The notes under the pieces are model-generated. The model was not told where the DNA came from and did not search any database. It saw nothing but the letters and a program-made list of their open reading frames with translations. Source: Oscillospiraceae bacterium (lineage in GTDB: Bacteria > Bacillota > Clostridia > Oscillospirales > Oscillospiraceae). From it: a stretch of 64,000 bases of DNA. The position numbers and the translations under genes are program-made. This document shows, one piece after another, positions 1-8,535 of the stretch; the stretch's first letter is position 1; every line of letters begins with the position of its first letter. The stretch covers positions 1 through 64,000 of the forward strand of contig CAJTFK010000011.1 in NCBI GenBank assembly GCA_910575505.1, in the 5' to 3' direction.

Positions 1-39
1 TGCCTCTGCCAGTAGTTTCCGCGCCTCGTTGTGTAACAT
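1..39 (-). CDS. Start of a gene running off the left edge
   Basis: Thirteen codons are visible on the minus strand, beginning MLHNEARKLLAEA. An AGAAGGTGA ribosome binding site sits about five bases upstream of the ATG. The charged amphipathic start resembles the first helix of IS630-type transposases or other HTH proteins, which would fit the mobile-element debris next to it, but thirteen residues cannot settle the family. The rest of the gene lies outside the window. Confidence 0.35.
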   Translation of the reverse strand, partial: MLHNEARKLLAEA

Positions 40-163
40 TGCCGTCACCTTCTGATAACATTCTGAACCTTAAGTCAATATGCCGCTGTTTTGCTGGATT
101 GCTATAAACACTGAGAGAACAGAACCAAATAGGCTGGAAAATCGTTATTATAAGCCCTCAAAC

Positions 164-210
164 AGGCTGCGGACCAGAAGGCTGGAAGGTCGAATCCCCA
201 GGGCGTACCA
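164..210 (+). other. tRNA 3'-half-like sequence, likely attachment-site remnant
   Basis: The segment ends in a T-arm-like stretch (GGTCGAATCC, one base short of the usual TTCGAAT loop) followed by GGGCGTACCA, so it looks like the T arm, acceptor strand and encoded CCA of a tRNA. No matching 5' half can be folded upstream, so it is not a working tRNA gene. An integrase pseudogene converges on it from the right, the usual arrangement at a tRNA attachment site. A second, similar tail occurs at 6610-6655. Confidence 0.5.
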
Positions 211-244
211 AAGCCGCGGAAATTCAAGGAATTTCCGTGGCTTT
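210..244. terminator. Hairpin terminator at the integrase 3' end
   Basis: Sixteen-base inverted arms with one G-T mismatch (AAAGCCGCGGAAATTC against GAATTTCCGTGGCTTT) and a 3-base loop, followed on the plus strand by a T-rich stretch. It lies beyond the stop of the integrase remnant. A diverged copy, also beside an integrase tail, is at 6950-6984. Confidence 0.65.
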
Positions 245-384
245 GCTTTTATTCTCTGCATTTTTCTGGTGGTTCGATTTTGCGGATCCGGTTTGACCCA
301 AGCCGTGACCCATACTAGCTGGCAGTTGGCGGTTCTGCCGCTTACTGCCAGCTAGTGCCCTTTGGGTGCGGGAGTCCGGAGCGG

Positions 385-817
385 TCAGGGCTGGAGGGTA
401 CCGGAGAGGAAACTTCCCACCGTGTTCGCCGCCTGCTTCTGCATGGAAGTGGTAACGTGGGCATAGGTGTCCAACGTAAACCCGGCAGAAGTGCCCCAGC
501 ATAGCGGAGAGGGTTTTCATGTCCACGCCGTTTTGCAGGGCCAGCACCGGGAATGTGTGACGGAGGTTATGGAAGCGTATCCGCTCCGGCCCTGCCCGTT
601 TTAGCACTCGCTGGAGCATGTGCAGGATGCTGTCCGGGGACATTGGTCCTCCATATAGGGAGGGGAAGACATATTCGTCCTTCTGCTCCATACCCTTGAA
701 AACCTTAATCGTATCAGCTCCTACCGCAATGCTGCGGTAGGAATTTTTCGTTTTCAAGGGTGCTTCCACCACTACAATATCGCCCCCAGCGGCTTACCAG
801 TCGAAACACGGAGTATT
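385..817 (-). pseudogene. Tyrosine recombinase (integrase), C-terminal part, frameshifted
   Basis: The translated minus strand contains the catalytic core of a phage or ICE tyrosine integrase: a segment with VVEAPLKTKNSYRSI, then the box RFHNLRHTFPVLALQNGVD, which includes the catalytic H-x-x-R, then LSAMLGH. Just after LSAMLGHF the frame is lost. In the next frame the expected end continues (GFTLDTYAHVTTSMQKQAAN) and stops with TGA at 385-387, so an indel near 495 destroyed the active-site tyrosine's continuity. The N-terminal half is missing or scrambled. It would have catalysed site-specific integration of an element into the neighbouring tRNA-like site. Confidence 0.75.
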
Positions 818-1060
818 GTGCCAGGCTGCCCAGTCCTTCTCGCAGAGAAAATGATGTCCGGGGCATTCAGGCAGCTGGACTGTTGGCCGTGGGCGCAGTG
901 TTTCCGAGCCGGAAGCAGTCTGGGCAGGAACGTCACAGGCGAGATACTGTCGTGGGAATCACGTACAGGTCCCCGTGGAACACACAGGGCATACCCTCCT
1001 GCCGCAGCAGAATGCTGGCGGAAATATATGCGCACATGATTATGGTCCCAGGGTGCAGCA
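818..1060 (-). pseudogene. Fragment of a GH13 alpha-amylase
   Basis: Two neighbouring frames together read like the C-terminal part of the catalytic barrel of a cytoplasmic alpha-amylase. One frame has ILLRQEGMPCVFHGDLY, the other has ISPVTFLPRLLPARK followed by a degraded version of the domain joint. An internal frameshift near 975 separates them. The amylase signature PCVFxGDxYGIP is recognisable. The piece lies between an excisionase-like fragment and the integrase fragment, so this stretch is a mosaic of scraps. No function is expected. Confidence 0.55.
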
Positions 1061-1159
1061 CGGTTTTGGACTGCCGCTTTAGTGCTTTCGCGCTGTGTTA
1101 TGGTATACTGGCTGCACCATGCCGCCATCACCCCCATTGAAGGATTCCCCGCCATCCCG

Positions 1160-1293
1160 CACTCCTGCTCCATCCATTTTTTGAAGGGTTCCCGCGGGAC
1201 AATGACGCGCCGCCCGATTTGAAGCGGAGGTATCCTCTTTTGCTCTGCCACATGGCGCAGAGCTGCTCCGGACACAGGCAAAATCAGGGACAA
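1160..1293 (-). pseudogene. Excisionase-like helix-turn-helix fragment
   Basis: Minus-strand translation gives ALRHVAEQKRIPPLQIGRR followed by VIVPREPFKKWMEQE, the standard wing and recognition-helix pattern of small excision/HTH_17 DNA-binding proteins (IP.xRIGRR.xIPR..xxKW). The N-terminal helix is out of frame or missing, and the frame runs on into unrelated sequence. It probably belonged to the same integrated element as the integrase fragment downstream. Confidence 0.55.
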
Positions 1294-1381
1294 GCCGGCG
1301 GGCGCTCCAGAGTCCCGTCCTCAGTAACAGAGGCATACACCTTTTTTTCTGGGTTCCTGATCAGATTTTTCTCAAACAAAC

Positions 1382-1412
1382 ATCCCCGAGCACAAAAACC
1401 GTGCCCGGGGAT
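1382..1412 (-). terminator. Rho-independent terminator
   Basis: Inverted arms ATCCCCGGGCAC and GTGCTCGGGGAT (one mismatch) around a T-rich 7-base loop, followed on the minus strand by GTTTGTTTG. It lies downstream of the BRCT gene that ends at 1559. Confidence 0.6.
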
Positions 1413-1558
1413 ATCCTGTTCAACCTGGCGGCCGCACGTGAACAGACGGGCTTTCACCGCTCTGGAATGACCCTACGCACTGATACAATTACAGTAGGCG
1501 GAGAACTCCCTCAGCGACAGGCCGCCGTTCTTGGCGGTTTCGACGCGGAGCGCGGTGA

Positions 1559-3772
1559 TCAGAAATAATAGCCGGAAAGGGTCTTCACGCTTCCGTCGGC
1601 GGTGATGCGCTGGAGCTTGCCGTTTTGGACAAAGGGGTTCATAAACGCCTTGCCGGCCAGCAAGCGGGAGGAATCCGCCGAGCCGAAAGAATAGTAGAAT
1701 TCATCCATAAGCTCGCTTCGGCTCCTGGGCGTTCCGTCCAGCAGCTTGAGTATGGAAAAAACAACGGTCTCCTCCTTTTTGGGCAGCTTACAGTCAAAGA
1801 GATAGCCATAGGCGGCATTGCGGACCTTTTCCACAACGTCTTTCAGGTAGCGCCCCCGGATTTTCACCAGTTCTTTTTCCAGATTCTGAAGGAAGCTGCT
1901 CAGTTCCTGCCGGGCCTGGCTTAGCTCCTGGTTCAGCCGGGCAACTTCCTGCCGGGCCAGTTTTTTCTCTCCCATCTTGAAGGGGCCCAAACTTTGCAGA
2001 CGCTGTTCCTGCGCGTCTAAGTCCCTTTTGATCTTGTCAATCCGGCTGTCCAGCTGCCGGCGGGTCTCTTCGCCCTTTTTCACTGCTTCAGAGCAGGCCG
2101 CCTCCGATTTTTTCTCGGCCTCCTCCCGCTGGGCCCGCAGCTGCTTTTTCTCGTTTTCATCCACCTGGGCGCGCTTTTTCGGCTTGGGAGGCGGAGCGGG
2201 CTCATCGTCCGTCAGGCCGGGGATATCGAGGGTTACTCTCATCCGCAGAAATTCGCCGTCCTTCGGTTCGATTTTCTCAATGCGCACGCTGCCCTCGCCG
2301 CCTTCTTTGGCCGGAGCGGAACGGGATACGGGTTTCGGCGCGGGTTTTGGAGCCGGCTTGGGCGCGGCGGGGTTCGTACCCAGGTAATAGGCGATCCAGT
2401 CCTTATCCTGGGTCACGCCGCCTGTGGAGGTCCGCCGTTTCACAGTGGTGGTACCGGCGCCCGGAATCAGCCTGACAGCGCTGTGGACCTGAAGGGTGGT
2501 ATAGTCCGTACCCAGGGCGGCGTTGATCTCCTGGGTGGTCATGGGCACATCTGACAGGACCGCTCGAATCCTCTCGGCGCGGGCGGCCGCTTCGTCTCCG
2601 GCCTTCTGCGCGGACGGCGCGGGCTTGGGGTCGGGCTTGGGCGCAGGTTTTGCGGGAGCGGGCCTGGGGGGCGGCGGTGTGCGGCCCTCCAGGGCGGCCA
2701 TCAGGTCCGCCTCCCGGATGATCTTGATGTCCTTCCCCTTGGCCCGCTGTTCCTGGACCTGCTCGATCTTCCGCTCTCCAAAACCTCCAAGCGCGCCAAT
2801 GACCAGATAGTTGGTCTTCCCGCTGACGGACCCGGTGCACCGGCCGCCCTTGGCCTCGATCAGGCGCTTCACCGCGTCCCGGTCCTCCGGGTTCTTCTCA
2901 AAGTCGCCGGTGAGGACGAAGGCGCTGCCGGAGACCGTGACGGAGGACACGCGGTCAAAGGGCACTTTAGCCAGTTTCGCCTCCGCGGCCTTTTTGGCCA
3001 TGCGGGCCTCCCAGGCCAGCTCCTCGGGGGTCTTTTTGCGATACACGAAATCGCCGTTCTCATCCTCTTTGAGGAACCCCTCCTCGTCCATCTCATATTT
3101 GTAAACCTTGATGTCCGGCAGATGCTCCCCGGCCTGGCCGCCGTAAGTCCCGCCGCAGGAGGCGGTATAGGGCTTGCGGTTTCCGTTGTAGGCCCGGAGG
3201 GCCCCGATGAACTTTTCGAAATAGGGGTATTGGAAGTCCCCGTTGGCGGCCTCGTTGTAGAAGGAGTTGGCCAGCCGCTCCTCCAGGCGGAATTCGTACT
3301 TGTCCGACTCCTCCTCCCAGAAGCGGAAGAACTGGAAGCACTCCATATAAAACACCACCGCCGGGGTGAAGTCCGCTCCCTTGAGAAAGCGGCGCATCTC
3401 CGGGTGCATATCCTCCGCCGGGACCCGCAGATCGGGGTTTTCCTCCAGCTCCTGAATCAGGGCTCTCAAGCCCTCCAGAATAGCCTCGCTGTGCTCCAGA
3501 ACCCCCTCGGCGTTGGGGAGGACCGCGGCGTTGAAGCGGTAGTTGGCGAAGCTGTGATACTTTCCGTCCCAAAGCAGGTCCTCCGGGTGAAAGAAGATCA
3601 CGTCCTCGGTGAAAAAGGCCACGGCCATAAAGGCGTCCAGCCGCCCGTCGTCCCCGGCAAAGCGGCCCAGGTCCCGCTTTCCGGCGGATTTGCCTCCATT
3701 CGCCGGGGCGCTTTTCGCGTCCCCCTTGACGGCATGGCTGAGGGCCTGGAGGTTCCCGGCGATTCTCTGCAT
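1559..3772 (-). CDS. Large BRCT-domain protein of unknown function
   Basis: 737 residues. Residues about 33-197 form a domain repeated in the upstream neighbour (pattern RxLGRxAGxxGxxDA ... LRAYNGN). Residues about 275-365 look like a BRCT domain (SGSAFVLTGDF, GGRCTGSVSGKTNYLVIG), a fold that binds phosphopeptides or DNA ends and is also found at the end of bacterial ligases. A Pro/Ala/Lys-rich linker, a short HTH-like segment, a second Pro/Ala linker and a long charged coiled coil (about 520-650) follow. The C terminus (about 670-737) looks winged-helix-like. It starts only 18 bases after the upstream stop codon, in the same frame, and has no good ribosome binding site of its own, so it may be translated by readthrough or be the second half of one broken gene. 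Function unknown. Confidence 0.75.
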   Translation of the reverse strand: MQRIAGNLQALSHAVKGDAKSAPANGGKSAGKRDLGRFAGDDGRLDAFMAVAFFTEDVIFFHPEDLLWDGKYHSFANYRFNAAVLPNAEGVLEHSEAILEGLRALIQELEENPDLRVPAEDMHPEMRRFLKGADFTPAVVFYMECFQFFRFWEEESDKYEFRLEERLANSFYNEAANGDFQYPYFEKFIGALRAYNGNRKPYTASCGGTYGGQAGEHLPDIKVYKYEMDEEGFLKEDENGDFVYRKKTPEELAWEARMAKKAAEAKLAKVPFDRVSSVTVSGSAFVLTGDFEKNPEDRDAVKRLIEAKGGRCTGSVSGKTNYLVIGALGGFGERKIEQVQEQRAKGKDIKIIREADLMAALEGRTPPPPRPAPAKPAPKPDPKPAPSAQKAGDEAAARAERIRAVLSDVPMTTQEINAALGTDYTTLQVHSAVRLIPGAGTTTVKRRTSTGGVTQDKDWIAYYLGTNPAAPKPAPKPAPKPVSRSAPAKEGGEGSVRIEKIEPKDGEFLRMRVTLDIPGLTDDEPAPPPKPKKRAQVDENEKKQLRAQREEAEKKSEAACSEAVKKGEETRRQLDSRIDKIKRDLDAQEQRLQSLGPFKMGEKKLARQEVARLNQELSQARQELSSFLQNLEKELVKIRGRYLKDVVEKVRNAAYGYLFDCKLPKKEETVVFSILKLLDGTPRSRSELMDEFYYSFGSADSSRLLAGKAFMNPFVQNGKLQRITADGSVKTLSGYYF

Positions 3773-3790
3773 GGCCGCCTGCAGGTCGTC

Positions 3791-5737
3791 CTAGTCCGAT
3801 TCAGAGAGGCCGGACAGGTCAACGGAATCCATGGAGCCCTGGAGAATTCCCAGAATGTCCTGATATTCCTCGTCGTCTTCATCGCCGGAAGCGTCGTCGT
3901 CCGAACCGGCAAGGCAGGGGCCTCCATCCTCAAAGATGTCCGGGATATCGACAGCCCGGAACACGGTGACGGGGCCGGGAACCTCCGGAGCGGGGTCGCC
4001 GTTGTAGGCCCGGAGAATTTCCAGGAATGTCCTGAAATACTCCGTGGAGTGGGGAATGGTGTTTTTAAGCCGGGTATCCACCAGAATGGAGAAGCGCCCC
4101 GGGGCCTCCTCGTCCTCCTTGAACCAGAAGAGGTGATAGGCCGCCAGGTGGAACAGCGCCGCGCCGGTGAGGTCCGCGCCGTTCAGGAAGCGCCGCAGGT
4201 CCGCCCCCAGCTTCGCCGCCGGAACCCGGAGGCGCTCATCCTGCTCGCACTCGTTGACGAGGGCGAATACAGCCTTTCCGATCTCATCCAGATGGTCCTT
4301 GACGTCCGGGTATTCCTCCGCCTTTTCGGCGTTGAGGTGAATCCCGGTGAACACATGGTGCGTCCCGTCCCAGGAAAAAGCCCCGTCGGGGAAGAACAGC
4401 ACATCCAGGTTGAAAAGCTGCACGGCCTTCAGCGCGTCCATGTGCCCGTTGGACCCGGCATAGCGGCCCAGGGCCCTGCGGCCGGCGGCTTCCAGCAGCT
4501 TCTCCCCGCCGCCGGTGTACCGAAAGCCCTGGAGATAGGTCTCCAAAAGACCGGTGTGAGTCTTGCGGTAGTTCGGGCCCAGGCCCGCCTTTTTGCCCAC
4601 GTACTGACCGGCATAGAGGAAACTCTTCGTGAAAACATAGTAGCGGAAATTTATATCCACGTCGTTGTCGTCGATCAGCTCATAGCAGATGTAATGGTCC
4701 GGGCTCCGGGCGGCCCGAGTGGTTTTTCCCGCCGCCGTCTGCCCGGCGCTGCTGGAGTCGCTTATACTCAGCGACTGTAAAATCAGCTCCACTTCCTTTT
4801 CCCCATCGGCGGTGTTCAGGGGCGCGTGGATGTTCACGATGGGCGCCCCGGTCTGGAGGGTCAGGGCCACAGCGGAATAGGCCCAGAAGTCCTCGGCGTC
4901 AAAGGGAATCTCCCGGGGAATGGCGGTGAAAAGCCGGGTCTCGGGATTCTCGGTCCGGGTGTAGTGGAGGCCATTAGGAATGGTGACGGCAAATTCCCCC
5001 GCCTCCACCGTCTCCCCGGCGGCAAAGTCCAGGCTCCGGACGGCGGCGGGAAACAGCTCCTCGGGGGTTTTGCCCAGGATGTCGGAGAGGCTGGGCGGGG
5101 CGGTGAATTTCAGGCTGTAGAGAAGGGGAGAGAGGCGCTTTCGCAGGATTTCCTCTCTCTTTTCCTCGTCCGGAACGCTCAGGCCAGCGAGATAATACCG
5201 CATGTGGGGATAGTCCGTCACGCCGACGAGCAGATGGCTGACGGTGATGTGGAACCGCATGACCCGCATTCGCTGGTGAATCACGCACAGCGTCACATTG
5301 CCCATGGTCACAGGCTTTTCATAGGAGCCCCCGGCCTGGGCGGTGGAGAAATCGGCCTGGAAGGTCAGGCCGTCCTCCTTCTCATCCACATCGAAGGTAT
5401 AGCGGTCCTCGTCGCTCTCGCTCTGGTCCTTGTCCTCCGTGAGGCCCTGGGCCAGCTCCTCCATATGCTCCTCCACCGCCCTGGCGGCTTCGGCCTGGGG
5501 GACCTCGAGGGTCCCGTCAAAGATTTTACGGAAATCGGTGAGTTTCCAGTCAAGCTGCGCCTCATCATCCAGTTCGAAGGGGCCGTCCCGGTAGTTCCTG
5601 GGGGCGGGCCAGGGCATGGAGAGGTCCCAGTTGCCGTCCTCGTTTCTGGCATAGACCACGCCGAAGGGGATTTGGAGGCTGAGGCCGGGGAACAGCTCCA
5701 GTTCTTTCCCGCCGGGGGATACTCCGTTGACTTGCAT
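3791..5737 (-). CDS. Large protein of unknown function, paralogous domain with downstream BRCT protein
   Basis: 648 residues from the ATG at 5737, chosen because an AGGAAGG site lies about ten bases upstream; an in-frame ATG at 5803 would add 22 residues without a clear site. It is acidic and soluble, with no signal peptide or membrane span. Two segments start with similar motifs (IPFGVVYARNEDGNWDLSMP near residue 28 and IPNGLHYTRTENPETRLFT near 255). Residues about 425-590 match the N-terminal domain of the downstream protein. The stop is a TAG, with six sense codons between it and the next ATG in the same frame. I do not recognise a family. Confidence 0.75.
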   Translation of the reverse strand: MQVNGVSPGGKELELFPGLSLQIPFGVVYARNEDGNWDLSMPWPAPRNYRDGPFELDDEAQLDWKLTDFRKIFDGTLEVPQAEAARAVEEHMEELAQGLTEDKDQSESDEDRYTFDVDEKEDGLTFQADFSTAQAGGSYEKPVTMGNVTLCVIHQRMRVMRFHITVSHLLVGVTDYPHMRYYLAGLSVPDEEKREEILRKRLSPLLYSLKFTAPPSLSDILGKTPEELFPAAVRSLDFAAGETVEAGEFAVTIPNGLHYTRTENPETRLFTAIPREIPFDAEDFWAYSAVALTLQTGAPIVNIHAPLNTADGEKEVELILQSLSISDSSSAGQTAAGKTTRAARSPDHYICYELIDDNDVDINFRYYVFTKSFLYAGQYVGKKAGLGPNYRKTHTGLLETYLQGFRYTGGGEKLLEAAGRRALGRYAGSNGHMDALKAVQLFNLDVLFFPDGAFSWDGTHHVFTGIHLNAEKAEEYPDVKDHLDEIGKAVFALVNECEQDERLRVPAAKLGADLRRFLNGADLTGAALFHLAAYHLFWFKEDEEAPGRFSILVDTRLKNTIPHSTEYFRTFLEILRAYNGDPAPEVPGPVTVFRAVDIPDIFEDGGPCLAGSDDDASGDEDDEEYQDILGILQGSMDSVDLSGLSESD

Positions 5738-6183
5738 GGTATAACCATCCTTCCTCTTTATTTGTTCCGGTTGTTCGCTTGAAAACGACCGCTGTCCTTT
5801 CATTTACTTTACCAAATGAAGCCAGGGAATACCATATGCTGGCTGCATAGAGTCCGGCAAAAATTTTTCTTTCCTGCAGGATCCGTCAAGGCCGCCAGCC
5901 TGTCATCCAGCTTCGCCAGGGGCGTGCTGCGGCTAATGCCGTGGAGGGGGATAGTGTCCCGCCGCTGGCGCGGGTGCAGCGGCGCGGTCAGCGAAAGCGC
6001 GTTCATCGTACTGGCCCCAAAAAAACGAACAGGAGCGGCTTGCCAGGGCGGAACGCCCGGGGACTCGTCAGCAGCTCCCACCCCGGACGCCCGGGCCCCT
6101 CCGACGTGGCGGCGGTGAGCCCTGACGGCATTTGGACAGACCTGAACAAACTGACTCTTCTGGAGAAGGAACCGGCCATTCTA

Positions 6184-6243
6184 TAGCAGCCTTCATAATT
6201 GCCGCCCCGGCCGGCCTCTTTGTCAGGAATTCCGACGTTTGCT
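6184..6243 (+). repeat. Dispersed repeat R2, copy 1
   Basis: Shares TAGCAGCCTT-ATAATTGCCG at its left end and TCAGGAATT..GACGTTTGCT at its right end with 45995-46078. The second copy has about 25 additional bases in the middle. Both copies are intergenic and in the same orientation. The nature of the repeat is unknown. Confidence 0.65.
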
Positions 6244-6609
6244 GTCATTTCCGGAAAGGCCACCTGAGACCAATCAGAAAAAGTCCGGGAGCACCCGGGC
6301 CGAAAAGACTGACGCCGGGGTTTCAGCCGAACGGGAGCAGAGGCGAAAAAGATCGCCTGCCGGGACCTGAAAACTGCGCGCAAGAAGGAGCGGGTCCCGG
6401 TCCTGCACTTCTCCGAGCCGTTCCCGGGCCGGGAGATGCCTGCAGAATAGAAAAAACATGTAGGCTTGGTATCCGTTGACCCATAAGTTGACCCGGAACA
6501 GGACATTTCCCTGCGGAGACCATGGAATCAACAGAATTAAAGAGCATCCGGTTTCCGAGCGAACAGCATCAAACAGGGGTGAATGGGTCCGCTTCCATTC
6601 CACAGACAA

Positions 6610-6655
6610 GCTGCGGACCGGAAGGCCGGGGGCTCGAATTCCTCGGGGTGCACCA
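6610..6655 (+). other. Second tRNA 3'-half-like sequence
   Basis: Begins with GCTGCGGACC, as does the segment at 166-210, then has a T-arm-like GCTCGAATTCC and ends GGGTGCACCA. It shows no foldable 5' half. With the integrase tail and hairpin at 6950-7102 it forms a second, degenerate copy of the arrangement seen at 164-387. Confidence 0.45.
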
Positions 6656-6949
6656 GCTCAGAAATTCCCACCACCGTTCCGTTTCCGGCTTCGCCGAAAA
6701 CTGCACTCTGGAGGGAATTTCTTCGCTTTCCGCTGCGACTCGCTTCGCTGGACTCGTGGCGGAAGGGGATCGGGGGAACCCGAGGGGGCCGAAGAATCGA
6801 TTTTGTCCGCTTGCTCCGGCTTTTTTCAAAAGTCAGAGCGCACTTATTTTGCTGCGACTCCTCTCCCAACCGGACCCGCTGTGCTGGGCTCCGGTTGGGT
6901 TCTGGATGCAACCCCAAAAGCTGAAGCATTGAAAGTGGGCACTTGCTCC

Positions 6950-6984
6950 AAAGCCACGGAAATTCATTGGATTTTCGTGGCTTT
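6950..6984. terminator. Hairpin, second copy of the integrase-end terminator
   Basis: Imperfect inverted arms AAAGCCACGGAAATTC and GATTTTCGTGGCTTT around TTG, followed by GTTCTG. It is a diverged copy of the hairpin at 210-244 and lies beside an integrase-tail remnant. Confidence 0.5.
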
Positions 6985-7102
6985 GTTCTGCACTTTTCAG
7001 GTAATTCAATTTTGCGGTATCCGTCCGGCCCGGGCCGTGACCCATACGGGAGCTTGGAGCGGTTAGGGCCGGGGAGGAATCTCCCCGCCGCATTCGGCGC
7101 CT
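6985..7102 (-). pseudogene. Integrase C-terminal tail remnant, second copy
   Basis: The DNA matches the 3' end of the integrase pseudogene at 385-817. Shared blocks include GTGACCCATAC, GGAGCGGT(C/T)AGGGC and the region encoding the residues before the stop. The catalytic core is absent: the transposase remnant abuts directly at about 7103. It is evidence of a second integration event or a duplicated element end. Confidence 0.5.
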
Positions 7103-7824
7103 GTCAAGGACATTTACAGGGATCATCACTGCTTCCAATGTGTAACCGTTCTTGACACAGGCGGTATGGACCTCACAGGTGAAGCGCTGTTTATGCTCCC
7201 CCTTGTGGAACACTCCACACTCCAGATCTGCGGTGGGCACTGTGACTGTTTTCTGCTTTTTTGGCTTCTTTCTTCCTTCGGGCCTGCTTCGTTTTAGAGG
7301 CGTTGCCCCTTTTTTCCGCCGGGTTCAGGCGGTTTATTCCCATCATCCAGAGGCATCTTTCCGTGGACCTCCCGGTCTGCGTTGACCTCCGCCGGCAGCT
7401 CCTCCTGATACCGTTTGGCTGTCACGGACACGTCTTGCGTGCTGTTCTTTTTCAGGTTTGCGCCGGCCTTGATGTGCGTTCCGTCTATGAGCGCCGTTGC
7501 CGGGGACAGCGCTCCCGCATTCCCGGCCCCGTCTGTAATCCACCGAAATACCGCCCTTATCGTTTCCGGGGCATACCAGTGCCGGAGGTTATAGCTTACC
7601 GTGGAGAAGTGAGTCAGTTCCTCGCTCCGCCTGTATCTCAGAAACCATCGGTACGCTATATCCATCTGCGGCCGGCGAAGCGTACCCCGCCGCAGCGCGT
7701 TCCCGTCCAGATGCTGGAGCAGTACCGGCTTGAACAGCGCCACCGGGCCGGTGCTCCGCCGGTACCGGATTTCCGTATCCGCCAGTTCTATAATCCCTCG
7801 CCCGTTTTTCCTTTGCTCCAGCAT
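7103..7824 (-). pseudogene. IS1182-type transposase, truncated and frameshifted
   Basis: The first frame (7824 to 7294) contains DIAYRWFLRY, FSTVSYN and ALIDGTHIKAGANLKK, followed by a KRYQEELPAEVNADREVHGK stretch, all typical of the IS1182 group of DDE transposases. After a frameshift near 7290-7240 the protein resumes in another frame with CGVFHKGEHKQRF and CEVHTACVKNGYTLE, then ends abruptly where the integrase tail begins. The C-terminal third, with the final catalytic acidic residue, is gone. No terminal inverted repeats were found. The element is dead. Confidence 0.75.
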
Positions 7825-7864
7825 CTCCGCTCACCCCCTGCCCCCTGTTTTATCATCTTTGCAA

Positions 7865-7894
7865 GAAAAAGTCTGCCTCCAGGCAGACTTTTTC
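7865..7894 (-). terminator. Terminator of eutQ
   Basis: Perfect 14-base arms GAAAAAGTCTGCCT and AGGCAGACTTTTTC around CC, with T runs on both sides, so it can act in both directions. It lies 63 bases downstream of the eutQ stop. A second, imperfect hairpin (GACGTCAGGAT / ATCCTGGCGTC) is at about 7903-7925. Confidence 0.75.
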
Positions 7895-7956
7895 GACAGG
7901 CTGACGTCAGGATAGAATCCTGGCGTCTTTATCATATATAGTCAAGGGAAGCGGCC

Positions 7957-8379
7957 TTACTGCCAATCAGCCGGATAGACGAAATAGACATACCGGGCCT
8001 CTTTGGGTGTGCGGAAGTGAATATGTGTGTCCTTGGGGATATACAGCACATCTCCCGGATGGCCGGTCAAAACGGTGCGGCTGTCCAGAACAATTTCCAG
8101 TGTCCCCTCCATCACATAGTCGAATTCATCGTAGGTCAGCGTCCACTCAAAGTCGGCGCCGTCCAGCAGCTCCATTAACCCGGCGCCCATGCGCGGGGCT
8201 TCCTCCAGGGTGGTCAGGTTCCGGAGCCGTACATCGGTCCGGCCCTCAAACGGCTCGGTTTCCAAGGACGCCGTGTGAATCAGCAAGGCGCCGCCGGCAT
8301 CACGCTGCTTGACCTGCCCGTTGGCCTGGGCCACCACCCGGCGCACGATCTCTCGAATCAATTCTTCCTGCGGCTGCAT
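7957..8379 (-). CDS. eutQ: EutQ-like cupin of ethanolamine utilisation
   Basis: 140 residues from the ATG at 8379, preceded by AAAGGAG at 7-8 bases. The longer frame upstream lacks a site. The N terminus (EELIREIVRRVVAQA) is an amphipathic helix like the targeting peptides of microcompartment cargo. The rest is a cupin barrel (EFDYVMEGTLEIVLDSRTV, HPGDVLYIPKDTHIHF), matching the C-terminal domain of EutQ. Salmonella EutQ has been reported to have acetate kinase activity; whether this shorter protein does is unknown. It is transcribed divergently from the ureohydrolase gene, away from the main eut operon. Confidence 0.85.
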   Translation of the reverse strand: MQPQEELIREIVRRVVAQANGQVKQRDAGGALLIHTASLETEPFEGRTDVRLRNLTTLEEAPRMGAGLMELLDGADFEWTLTYDEFDYVMEGTLEIVLDSRTVLTGHPGDVLYIPKDTHIHFRTPKEARYVYFVYPADWQ

Positions 8380-8438
8380 AAATAACGCTCCTTTTTTGAT
8401 CAGTTGTTTCAAAAGGAACGTCCTCAATATCCAAGGCC

Positions 8439-8467
8439 AGTGTAGCAACAGCCCCGCAGAAAGTCAA
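8439..8467 (-). promoter_or_regulatory. Predicted sigma-A promoter of eutQ
   Basis: On the minus strand, TTGACT (8467-8462), a 17-base spacer and TACACT (8444-8439), about 60 bases upstream of the eutQ start. It does not carry the TTTGTG dyad of the divergent promoter, so eutQ may be controlled differently. Confidence 0.5.
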
Positions 8468-8535
8468 GCCCCAAAACGCCTGCAGCCCCACTTTTTGCGG
8501 GAAATTGAAAAGATCCGGAAAATATGAAAAACCTC

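Larger units (their letters stand above)
5738..6949. other. Gene-poor stretch with element debris
   Basis: No convincing intact gene is visible. The stretch contains one copy of a dispersed repeat (6184-6243) and a second tRNA-tail-like segment (6610-6655). The many short open frames have no ribosome binding sites and no family signatures. It separates the BRCT gene pair from the transposase and Eut regions. Confidence 0.5.

Noticed and set aside
1473-1561. Minus-strand frame of about 28 codons ending VETAKNGGLSLREFSAYCN and CISA
   Set aside because: It reads like the C-terminal end of some protein but has no start, overlaps the end of the BRCT gene and cannot be tied to a family, so I do not call it.
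3791-3793. TAG as a recoded sense codon (phage-like genetic code)
   Set aside because: TAG terminates several well-defined genes in this window (eutP, the pduL remnant, rdgB), so general recoding is excluded; a local nonsense or readthrough event remains possible.
5809-6081. 90-codon minus-strand frame
   Set aside because: Weak resemblance to a protein end (GISRSTPLAKLDDRLAALTD) but no ribosome binding site, no upstream part and no recognised family; probably element debris.
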